Shown: positions 1 through 5,966, numbered from the stretch's first letter. The stretch is DNA of 8,549 bases from Bacteroidia bacterium (GCA_026391515.1 JAPLEC010000397.1:1-8549), one strand, 5' to 3'. The notes: generated from the sequence alone by a model not told the origin. A program made the numbers and translations.

Positions 1-737
1 TTATATCCCAGGAAAGCATTAAATGTTCCCCCGTTGTTTGAATAACCGCTTTCCCTGCCAATAAACACATTAAAGCTCGTCGTATCTGCATAAAACCCGG
101 CCTGATAACCCATAAATACGTTGCCGGTTCCTGACGTAAAGTTTCTTCCGCTCATGAATCCAACAAATGCGTTGTAACTTCCGGCAGTTACACCCTCACC
201 GCTGTAGTTCCCAAGGAAAATATTATAGTTGCCTGATGCACCTGTAGCAGTACCCAAACCCGCATAGGGTCCCATATAAAGGTTATAGCTTCCTGCCTTG
301 TTATTTTGACCAGCGTTATATCCAAAGAAAGAGTTTTGCTTCCCGGTGTTATAATAGCCGGCCTGATATCCAACAAATGAATTGCCGGAACCTATTACGT
401 TTTCGTGACCAGTGAAATATCCTATAAACACATTACCAGCACCGGTGGTGGTTCTAAATCCTGTTTCGCTGCCAATAAAAACGTTGTTATCGGCTCCAAG
501 GTTAGCATAGCCTGATCTGTAACCGAGGAAGATATTATTGAACCCCGAGTTATTTACGATACCAGTCTGGTAGCCTATGAAAACATTGTTTGACGCAATA
601 TTTGCCATTCCAGACTGATATCCGATGAAAACATTGTTAGAACCAATCAGATTGGCTTTTCCCGTCTGATAACCAAAGAAGGAGTTATATAAGCCTGAAG
701 TGGTTTTTTTACCACTTTCTTGACCGATAAAATAATT
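1..737 (-). repeat. Degenerate protein-level tandem repeat, about 15 NxFxGYxxG units
   Basis: From residue 269 (N at 737-735) to the window edge, a unit of about 16-20 residues recurs. Examples are NVFIGYQSG, NVFIGYQTG, NIFLGYRSG, NSFVGYQAG, NVFMGYQAG and NAFLGY at the edge. The units are separated by Gly/Asn/Thr/Ser-rich linkers of variable length. The DNA is strongly diverged between units, so the repeats are old or under diversifying pressure rather than recent slippage products. The pattern continues past position 1, so the full count is unknown. This is a coding repeat, not a CRISPR array: there are no identical direct repeats. Confidence 0.85.
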
Positions 738-1541
738 TTCAGGAGTCAGGTCAAGGAAGTTACCAAGACTTGCTTTTGTATTGTCAAATCCACCAACTGC
801 AAATCCACCCTTAGTTCCTTTTGTCGCTTGCTTAACATAAACCCTTGTGCTGTCTCTTGTTACACGCAGATATTCCCCTTTCAGCCCTTTTGTCATATCA
901 AACCCACCGACTGCAAATCCTCCCTTGCTTCCCTTTGAACCGTCATCAACCCAAATTCTTACACCTTCGTTGTAAACCGCAAATATTGTCTGTCCATTTT
1001 TGTTCTTGACTTCGAATAATGCTTCTTCCATGTTTGAAGTTGTACCTGTAACTCCAAGCTTTGACAAAGTACCTGTCACATTTCCTGCAGTCATTGCATA
1101 AGGAACAGTCCATAGTCTGGAAATACCCAGTGTTTTCCATCCACCGTAATTGATTTCAGTTTTTATGAATTTAGGTGTTACGCTCCAGTCAATAGCGCTG
1201 AAAGTTGCAACAGTTGATCCTGTTTGTTTTGCTCCTCTTCCAACGGTAAGTGTAATCATCCCAAAAGCATTGGAGGATACCAAAGCGTGATATTCTTTCC
1301 AGAAAATAGTTCCACCTGTCGAGTCGGACTGGATAGTTATCATTGTAGGCAATGATGTGTTTACAATCGGATTACCAGATGCATCGCGCGCAATTGCCTG
1401 GTAATTAAAGCCCTGCGGGACCTGTGAAGATGAAAGATAAAAAACAAAAGAAAAAAGAAAAAAGAAAAAAGTCGAGCGAAGCGAAGATCCCGACCGAAGA
1501 GTCGGGAATAAAAGAAACAAGAGGGAGAGTTTTGTTTTCAT
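1..1541 (-). CDS. Secreted Bacteroidota-type surface protein with NxFxGYxxG repeats, C-terminus outside window
   Basis: The reading frame is open from an ATG at 1541 to the window edge (513 codons plus 2 nt), so the stop and C-terminus are missing. Residues 1-39 form an export signal: a Lys-containing start, a hydrophobic run (L5-F12), an Arg/Ser-rich interruption (P13-T24), then a second very hydrophobic run (F25-L36). Residues 40 to about 135 match the N-terminal module of many Bacteroidota secreted proteins (QGFNYQAIARD at 43-53, later LWTVPYA). Residues about 200-254 hold two copies of a KGGFAVGGFD module. From residue 269 onward there are at least 15 repeats of N-x-F-[IFVL]-G-Y-x-x-G. 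Such repeats resemble trimeric adhesin head or phage tail-fibre folds, so an elongated cell-surface or secreted role is likely but inferred. The missing end could carry a type IX sorting domain or an S74-type chaperone domain. No Shine-Dalgarno sequence precedes the ATG. Confidence 0.85.
   Translation of the reverse strand, partial: MKTKLSLLFLLFPTLRSGSSLRSTFFFFLFSFVFYLSSSQVPQGFNYQAIARDASGNPIVNTSLPTMITIQSDSTGGTIFWKEYHALVSSNAFGMITLTVGRGAKQTGSTVATFSAIDWSVTPKFIKTEINYGGWKTLGISRLWTVPYAMTAGNVTGTLSKLGVTGTTSNMEEALFEVKNKNGQTIFAVYNEGVRIWVDDGSKGSKGGFAVGGFDMTKGLKGEYLRVTRDSTRVYVKQATKGTKGGFAVGGFDNTKASLGNFLDLTPENYFIGQESGKKTTSGLYNSFFGYQTGKANLIGSNNVFIGYQSGMANIASNNVFIGYQTGIVNNSGFNNIFLGYRSGYANLGADNNVFIGSETGFRTTTGAGNVFIGYFTGHENVIGSGNSFVGYQAGYYNTGKQNSFFGYNAGQNNKAGSYNLYMGPYAGLGTATGASGNYNIFLGNYSGEGVTAGSYNAFVGFMSGRNFTSGTGNVFMGYQAGFYADTTSFNVFIGRESGYSNNGGTFNAFLGY
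786..937 (-). repeat. Two-copy KGGFAVGGFD module repeat with 114-nt period
   Basis: Positions 786-823 and 900-937 are related copies (32 of 38 bases identical by hand alignment), exactly 114 nt (38 codons) apart. They encode KGTKGGFAVGGFDNTK and KGSKGGFAVGGFDMTK. Between them lies the YLRVTRDSTRVYVKQ strand-like segment. The module sits between the N-terminal domain and the GYxxG repeats, a position in which I recall similar modules in other Bacteroidota repeat proteins. Its function is unknown to me. Confidence 0.8.
1450..1470 (-). repeat. (TTTTTTC)3 heptanucleotide tandem repeat in signal-peptide codons
   Basis: On the plus strand GAAAAAA is repeated three times without error and followed by another G. 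On the coding strand it reads TTTTTTC three times and encodes part of the hydrophobic core (F25-S31) of the signal peptide. The unit length is not a multiple of three. Losing one unit would bring a TAA into frame at about codon 58 of the altered product. Gaining one would bring a TAA into frame at about codon 59. Either change would therefore abolish the protein. Slippage is inferred, not observed. Confidence 0.75.
1488..1507. repeat. REP-like perfect hairpin inside the signal-peptide coding region
   Basis: TCCCGAC and GTCGGGA form a perfect 7-bp stem around the 6-nt loop CGAAGA. The flank at 1471-1487 (GTCGAGCGAAGCGAAGA) is also rich in CGA/GCG and weakly self-complementary. Together they encode the non-hydrophobic insert P13-T24 (PTLRSGSSLRST), which splits the expected signal-peptide core. 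The block is more GC-rich than its surroundings. This suggests a small mobile or REP-type palindromic element inserted in frame, but a second copy is needed to prove it. Confidence 0.6.
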
Positions 1542-1812
1542 ATCTGATGGCTATTTAGGATTTACATAATTTCAAGGTACAAACTATAAATTTATTAAAT
1601 AGTATAGACCTGTAAAAATTTATTACACCAACTGCCTGCCCTTTTTGACAAATAATCAGTTTGTTTATTTCTATGGTTATTTGGATTTGACTAATGTTAA
1701 AACCAATAAGTTGCAGATTGTTAATAACTAAGAGACGATTATCAGGAAACGCAAAGCGTTCAACATGGAAAATAAAAAAACAAATTGTAATTAGTAACTT
1801 TAGAAAAAAATA
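1542..1812. other. Divergent intergenic region between the repeat-protein and CYTH genes
   Basis: This 271-bp AT-rich spacer must hold the promoters for both divergent genes. On the minus strand TATAGTTTG, read from about 1588 down to 1580, resembles the Bacteroidota -7 element but has one extra spacer base. On the plus strand TAACTTTAG (1795-1803) is a one-mismatch -7 candidate almost touching the CYTH start. AACGC-AAA-GCGTT (1748-1760) is a short perfect inverted repeat that could be an operator. None of these is strong. The plus-strand leader is A-rich (AAAAAAATAATG) and lacks a Shine-Dalgarno sequence. No RNA gene or convincing ORF is seen. Confidence 0.5.
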
Positions 1813-2262
1813 ATGGCAACCGAAACAGAACGTAAATTTCTGGTAAAAGGTGAATTTAAGCACCTTGCTGTAAAACAAGCTGAGATTTTACAGAGATATC
1901 TGTCAATTGATAATGAAAAAACAATCAGACTCAGAATTACCGGAAATGAAGCTTTTATTACTATTAAAAGCAAGCCTCTCAAGAATTCAATAACGCGCAG
2001 TGAGTGGGAAATACCGGTTCCGGTTTCTGAAGCAATCGAAATTATCAAAATATGTCTGCCCGGGAAAATTGAAAAGACCAGGTATTACGTTCCTGCAGGT
2101 AAGCATGTTTTTGAAGTCGATGTTTTTCATGACAAGAATGAAGGGCTCATAATTGCAGAGATTGAACTTTCATCTGAATTCGAGGAATTTGAAAAACCAG
2201 CCTGGCTGGGGGAGGAGGTTACAGGCCAGCCCGAATATTATAATGCAAACCTTATAAAATAG
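1813..2262 (+). CDS. CYTH-domain triphosphate tunnel metalloenzyme, probable inorganic triphosphatase
   Basis: The 149-residue protein has the short length typical of stand-alone bacterial CYTH enzymes. The signature ExExK is E4-T-E6-R-K8. The other charged tunnel positions are visible in order: R39 and R41 (RLR), K52, the RSEWEI strand at 62-67 (E64, E66), K88 and R90 (EKTRY), E101 and D103 (EVDVF) and E116/E118 (AEIEL). The family C-terminal signature WLGEEVT is at 131-137. These residues line an eight-stranded barrel that binds triphosphate with Mg or Mn. Characterised short bacterial relatives (the Nitrosomonas and Clostridium TTM type) hydrolyse tripolyphosphate, so that is the best guess; class IV adenylate cyclase or thiamine triphosphatase activity cannot be excluded. 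The start is the first ATG after an A-rich leader. The gene ends one base from the convergent GNAT gene. Confidence 0.88.
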   Translation: MATETERKFLVKGEFKHLAVKQAEILQRYLSIDNEKTIRLRITGNEAFITIKSKPLKNSITRSEWEIPVPVSEAIEIIKICLPGKIEKTRYYVPAGKHVFEVDVFHDKNEGLIIAEIELSSEFEEFEKPAWLGEEVTGQPEYYNANLIK

Positions 2263-2263
2263 T

Positions 2264-2746
2264 CTACTGTAAAACCTTGGCATAGATCTGCTTGGGATCG
2301 CCAGGCCCGTAAAAATCTTTCAGGCTGGCCCTTAGTTCATAGCCGTTTCTTTTATAGAATGCTTCAGTTGATGCATACAGAGGTCTTCCGGAAGTATCGA
2401 GCCATAAAATCTTGCCCCCGTATTTTCTTACATTTTCTTCAACTGCTTTAAGAAGGGCAGAACCGAGTTTCTTATGCCTCGAGTTTTGATGAACTACAAT
2501 CCAGTAAAGTTCCCATGAGTGGGTTGAGAAATCTTCTTTACCATAATTTGCAAATGCTACCAGACCATCCTCATCGGTGGCTTTAAGCCAGTAGTATCCG
2601 CTCTTTTCAATACCATTAGCTACTGTCTCATCAACTATTTCAAGAGCGATCTGAATCTCAAATTCATAAAAAAAATCAGTCGACCTGAGTATCTCTTCTA
2701 TCTTCTTCCTGTCGCTTTTACTGACACCTTCGGAAATGACTGCCAT
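2264..2746 (-). CDS. GNAT-family N-acetyltransferase, last gene of the aminomutase/ligase operon
   Basis: This 160-residue single-domain GNAT probably acetylates an amine using acetyl-CoA. Strand beta-4 is WELYWIVVH (78-86). The acetyl-CoA loop follows as RHKKLGSALL (90-99), where Lys93 stands at the usual first Gly of the R/QxxGxG/A motif. Helix 3 is AVEENVRKYGG. Motif B is visible as TEAFYKRNGYE (127-137), where the tyrosine is the usual general-acid position. The C-terminus (DFYGPGDPKQIYAKVL) fits a GNAT subgroup that ends in DFYxPGD. It starts 3 nt after the stop of the upstream ATP-grasp gene, so it is almost certainly co-transcribed and probably modifies the pathway product or intermediate. 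It is much shorter than the beta-lysine acetyltransferase AblB (about 270 residues as I recall), so I do not give it that name. The substrate is inferred from context only. Confidence 0.88.
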   Translation of the reverse strand: MAVISEGVSKSDRKKIEEILRSTDFFYEFEIQIALEIVDETVANGIEKSGYYWLKATDEDGLVAFANYGKEDFSTHSWELYWIVVHQNSRHKKLGSALLKAVEENVRKYGGKILWLDTSGRPLYASTEAFYKRNGYELRASLKDFYGPGDPKQIYAKVLQ

Positions 2747-2749
2747 ACT

Positions 2750-3721
2750 TTAAATATTTATATCATTGATTATTCTGCTGAGCACGGTGGTGAAGGGTAA
2801 ACCTGCAGCAGTTATTGCCGCAACGACCCCGCTGTCAGGTGAAAGACATGGATTGGCATTCACCTCAATGATGTACGGATTATCATTGTGATCCACCCGC
2901 ATATCGACTCTGGCATAACCTCTCAGACCGAAAACATCCCAGCATTGAAGAGCAGCGTCTATAATCCTTTTTTTTAGCAACGGATTCAGCTTTTCTCCGG
3001 GGAAATGCCTTATTGTATTTTCATACTCAAATGATCCTACTTCCCATTTGGCTCTAAAGTCAACTATTTTAGGCTTGCCTTCCTCATAGTTATTAAAGGT
3101 CATTTCAGCCGGAGGCATTACTTCAGGTCCGTTATCACTGGCAAGGATACTTATATTAAACTCTCTGCCGTCTATATAATCTTCAATGAGCCAGTGCGAA
3201 TCTTTATAACTTTTGAGCTTCTTCCCGAATTCAGGTGTGAAGGTAAAAACCGAATCGCCGGTTATTCCCGTGGAGCCATCTTCCCATACAGGTTTAATTA
3301 TATATCGGTTGCCGGGAATAAGTTGTTTATATTGAGAAGGTAAATATCCTCCCGGATTTTTAATACCTGCTTTCTTCAATGTTTGGCTGGTAAGAGTTTT
3401 GCTTGTAGTAATAAACATCGCTTCGACCGGATTTCCCGAATAGGGAATCAAATACATATTAAGAAGTGCAGGAATGAAATAGCAGAGTTCACCTTTATTA
3501 TTAATAGATTCGACAAGGTTAAAAACAAAATCAGGCTTATCGTTTGCCAGTTCTGCAACCTCATTCATAAAATCAGCTGTTATACCTTTCCTATAAGTTA
3601 TAACTCCAAGATCATTAAGATTCTTTTCGACGTAATCTACCTGATCTAGAACATCCAGCTCATCAGGAAGTGCATTCTCTAGGGGTTTATTATACAATAT
3701 GCAGCATCTCTTTCCGGTCAT
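2750..3721 (-). CDS. ATP-grasp ligase, D-Ala-D-Ala-ligase-like, second ligase of the operon
   Basis: The 323-residue ATP-grasp enzyme is expected to form an amide bond via an acyl-phosphate. The N-terminal Rossmann-like part contains DFVFNLVES (64-72), the counterpart of the Ddl 'VFN..hG' strand. ATP-binding lysines are K108 (TTSKTL) and K143 (IIKPVWEDGSTGI, the flexible glycine loop at 141-153). EDYIDGREFNI (180-190) follows. The metal site is RVD (271-273) with E286 and N288 (IIEVNAN). The loop after it reads NPCLSPDSG (290-298), with Cys where Ddl has the conserved Gly of NTSPGMT, so the acceptor is probably not D-alanine. Its ATG overlaps the TGA of the upstream ligase by 4 nt, giving translational coupling. 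The two ligases are clearly different in sequence, so each probably has its own substrate or step. Confidence 0.88.
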   Translation of the reverse strand: MTGKRCCILYNKPLENALPDELDVLDQVDYVEKNLNDLGVITYRKGITADFMNEVAELANDKPDFVFNLVESINNKGELCYFIPALLNMYLIPYSGNPVEAMFITTSKTLTSQTLKKAGIKNPGGYLPSQYKQLIPGNRYIIKPVWEDGSTGITGDSVFTFTPEFGKKLKSYKDSHWLIEDYIDGREFNISILASDNGPEVMPPAEMTFNNYEEGKPKIVDFRAKWEVGSFEYENTIRHFPGEKLNPLLKKRIIDAALQCWDVFGLRGYARVDMRVDHNDNPYIIEVNANPCLSPDSGVVAAITAAGLPFTTVLSRIINDINI

Positions 3722-4692
3722 ACAGACAAATGGTGTCTTTTAATTGTCGATTTCATTATCATTTCAATCAGGGTCTGGTATTCGATTCCAATCATCCGCG
3801 AAAGAATTGGAAGATCGGAATGAATCGGGTGCAGACCTGCCAAAGGATTTACCTCCATAAAGCAAATTCTGCCGTGACGATCGGCTTTTACATCAACTCG
3901 TCCGGCATCAACTCCTCTTAAAGCTTTCCAGACATTCAAAGCTACTGTTTTACATTCTTCAGTATACTCTTTGGCAATTGGAATATATTTGCAAAATTCC
4001 TGGTAATTCTCCTTGAACTCAACTGAGTAGGGGAGGTTATCCTTACATTCTATTTCCATGCCTCCGATTGCTATAGCTTCATCACCTGAACCAATAACGC
4101 CTACAGTGAATTCTCTTCCCGGAAGATATTCTTCGACAAGTGCCGGCTGATCGAACCGTACCAATATCCATTCTGCCATTTCCTTCAACTCTGCAGGAGA
4201 TTTGATCATGCTCTTTTCATTAATACCTTTTCCTGTTCCTTCTGAAACAGGTTTTATGAAGAGTGGATATTCAAGATTACATTTTTTAATATCCTCTTTT
4301 TTTGATATCATCATCCCCTGACTAACAGGAACTCCAGCTGCTGAAACAATAAGTCGGGTAAGATATTTGTTAAGCGAGATTCCTAAAATTACGGGACCGC
4401 TGAACACATAAGGTATCTTATACTGATCGAGGATAGCGGGTACGACTGATTCCCTTCCATCACCATAGAGTCCTTCTACAATATTAAAGACAAGATCCCA
4501 TTTTTTACCGGCAGCGAGTGCCTCAATGAGCTGGAAGCAATTTCCGACCTGTTCTGTTTCAAATCCCATTTTCCCAAGTGCCATACCGATGGCATCTACA
4601 GTTTCCTGCTTGTCAAATTCGGCAGTATCTTCCATAGAATAACCACGGTCAAGATACCATGACCGAAGGTCATAAGTCAACCCAACTTTCAT
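3718..4692 (-). CDS. ATP-grasp ligase, D-Ala-D-Ala-ligase-like, first ligase of the operon
   Basis: The 324-residue protein has the full Ddl-type layout. DLVFNIVEGLYGDGRES (66-82) followed by VPAILDQYKIPYVFSGP is the N-terminal Ddl signature. ATP-binding lysines are K109 (LNKYLTR) and K147 in FIKPVSEGTGKGI (145-157). VEEYLPGREFTVGVI (186-200) follows. The metal ligands are RVD (265-267) with E280 and N282 (FMEVNPLAGLHP). The loop NPLAGLHPIHSDLP keeps a Gly near the Ddl oxyanion-hole position but differs from the NTxPGMT of true Ddl enzymes. It is therefore a peptide-like amide ligase of unknown substrates rather than a confident cell-wall Ddl. It starts 9 nt after the aminomutase stop and overlaps the next gene by 4 nt. 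The expected job is to activate a carboxylate and join it to an amine, possibly a beta-amino acid made by the upstream enzyme. Confidence 0.88.
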   Translation of the reverse strand: MKVGLTYDLRSWYLDRGYSMEDTAEFDKQETVDAIGMALGKMGFETEQVGNCFQLIEALAAGKKWDLVFNIVEGLYGDGRESVVPAILDQYKIPYVFSGPVILGISLNKYLTRLIVSAAGVPVSQGMMISKKEDIKKCNLEYPLFIKPVSEGTGKGINEKSMIKSPAELKEMAEWILVRFDQPALVEEYLPGREFTVGVIGSGDEAIAIGGMEIECKDNLPYSVEFKENYQEFCKYIPIAKEYTEECKTVALNVWKALRGVDAGRVDVKADRHGRICFMEVNPLAGLHPIHSDLPILSRMIGIEYQTLIEMIMKSTIKRHHLSV

Positions 4693-4701
4693 TATAAAGT
4701 A

Positions 4702-5943
4702 TTATTTCTCAGGGTATTCGCATAGAACACCCTTGTAATTGCGCAGAACAATTTTCTCACTGTTGTGCTCAACGACATAATTGGGAAGCAATGGAATTTT
4801 ACCACCGCCTCCGGGAGCATCGACAACGAATGTCGGTACAGCATAACCACTGGTAAACCCTCTTAGACCTTTTATTACTTCAAGACCTTTTTTAACCGTT
4901 GTCCGGAAATGTCCGGAACCCGGGATCAGGTCACACTGATATAAATAGTATGGTCTGACTCTCATCATCAGAAGTTTGTGCATGAGCTCCTTCATCACAG
5001 GAACATTATCATTAATGCCTTTAAGAAGGACAGTCTGACTTCCAAGAGGAAATCCACCATCTGCCAGCTTGTTGCATGCATTGATACACTCTTCAGTTAC
5101 TTCGCTGGGATGTGAAAAATGCAGACTAATGAAAAGAGGCTGATGTTTCTTCAGCATATTAATCAGGTTGTCAGTAATTCTCATAGGAAGGACAACAGGA
5201 ATTCTGGTGCCTATACGTACTATCTCGACATGTCCTATGCTCCTTATGTTTGAAAGGATGTAGTCAAGAAGTTCATCAGAAAGGGTAAGCGGATCGCCAC
5301 CGCTGACCAGAACGTCTCTTACTTCCTTGTGTGCAGCAATATATGCAAAAGCTTTTTCAAAATCCTGTTTTCCAAGTTTGTCGAGTTTTCCGACTGAATG
5401 GGAACGCGTACAATACCTGCAATAATTTGAACAAACCTGAGTCACAGTAAAAAGTATTCTGTCAGGATAACGATGAACAATACCTTTGACAGGAGAAAAT
5501 GATTTCTCATGCAGCGGGTCTGACTGTTCATTACTGTGCTGAAGCAGTTCTTCTACTACAGGAATCACATTACGCCGCAGCGGATGTGAATAGCTCGTCT
5601 CATGGATGAGTGATGCAAAATAGGGAGTTATCCGCATTGGAAGACGGCCTTTCAGATTATTAATAGCCATAATTTCCTTTTCGGATAATTTCATGATTTT
5701 CTTTAGCTCGTCAATACTTGTTATAGCATTCCGTAATTGCCATTTCCAATCATTCCAGGAGTCGATAGTTGTTAGGGGGAAGTAGCGGTGCATGAACTCC
5801 GAACTTCGGTTGCTAACTAACTGTGTTGGGATTTCGTTTTGCGAAAAAATCATGGATTTCGCGCCAGGCTCTTCATCAGAAGAGCAACCCACGAGGCGGC
5901 TCTCACTACGGAGAGCCGTAACCTCATTATTGTTAGCGTTCAT
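4702..5943 (-). CDS. kamA: KamA-family radical SAM aminomutase, lysine 2,3-aminomutase-like
   Basis: The 413-codon frame closely resembles lysine 2,3-aminomutase. The radical SAM cluster motif CSNYCRYC supplies C171, C175 and C178. SGGDP (214-218) is the SAM/PLP region. The PLP lysine is K382 in DAPGGGGK (375-382). The two aspartates that bind the substrate side-chain amine in clostridial lysine 2,3-aminomutase (D293, D330) are kept, with the same spacing, as D338 (YQCDL) and D375 (VVDAPG). Glutamate mutases replace these, so a lysine-like substrate is favoured. It differs from the classical enzyme in CTRSHSVG after the cluster and in ending right after the barrel (CEYPEK), without the C-terminal Cys-rich tail. 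The start is uncertain. ATG at 5943 adds about 45 residues before SWNDWKWQ; in-frame ATGs at 5853 (M31) and 5793 (M51) are alternatives, and M51 fits family length best. It is the first gene of the operon. Confidence 0.92.
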   Translation of the reverse strand: MNANNNEVTALRSESRLVGCSSDEEPGAKSMIFSQNEIPTQLVSNRSSEFMHRYFPLTTIDSWNDWKWQLRNAITSIDELKKIMKLSEKEIMAINNLKGRLPMRITPYFASLIHETSYSHPLRRNVIPVVEELLQHSNEQSDPLHEKSFSPVKGIVHRYPDRILFTVTQVCSNYCRYCTRSHSVGKLDKLGKQDFEKAFAYIAAHKEVRDVLVSGGDPLTLSDELLDYILSNIRSIGHVEIVRIGTRIPVVLPMRITDNLINMLKKHQPLFISLHFSHPSEVTEECINACNKLADGGFPLGSQTVLLKGINDNVPVMKELMHKLLMMRVRPYYLYQCDLIPGSGHFRTTVKKGLEVIKGLRGFTSGYAVPTFVVDAPGGGGKIPLLPNYVVEHNSEKIVLRNYKGVLCEYPEK

Positions 5944-5966
5944 AGCAGATGATGAATAAATTCATC
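5841..5966 (-). repeat. Cluster of inverted repeats over the kamA leader and first codons
   Basis: Four inverted repeats follow one another. Positions 5951-5966 give GATGAA-TAAA-TTCATC (6-bp stem). Positions 5893-5925 give a perfect 8-bp stem CGGCTCTC/GAGAGCCG (5897-5918, 6-nt loop), extended by GAGG/CCTC with a 3-nt bulge. Positions 5868-5885 give GCTCTTC-ATCA-GAAGAGC (7-bp stem, 4-nt loop). Positions 5841-5862 pair GCGAAA with TTTCGC around the ATG of M31. The 5842-5846 arm can instead pair with TTTCG at 5832-5836, so the last hairpin has a competing alternative. CCGAACTTCGG (5799-5809) adds a fifth small palindrome. The block is more GC-rich than its flanks. It may be a structured leader, a REP-like insertion, or both. 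Confidence 0.7.

Noticed and set aside
1..737. Possible CRISPR array or satellite repeat
   Set aside because: The periodicity is at protein level (NxFxGYxxG in one open frame). The DNA units are not identical and vary in length.
2264..2746. AblB beta-lysine acetyltransferase
   Set aside because: AblB is about 270 residues in my recollection, and this protein is 160 residues with the DFYxPGD-ending GNAT pattern. A similar reaction remains possible.
4702..5943. Glutamate 2,3-aminomutase or EpmB instead of a lysine-type enzyme
   Set aside because: The lysine-site aspartates (D338, D375) are kept, whereas glutamate mutases replace them. EpmB is normally linked to EF-P genes or EpmA, which are absent here. 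Substrate still needs proof.
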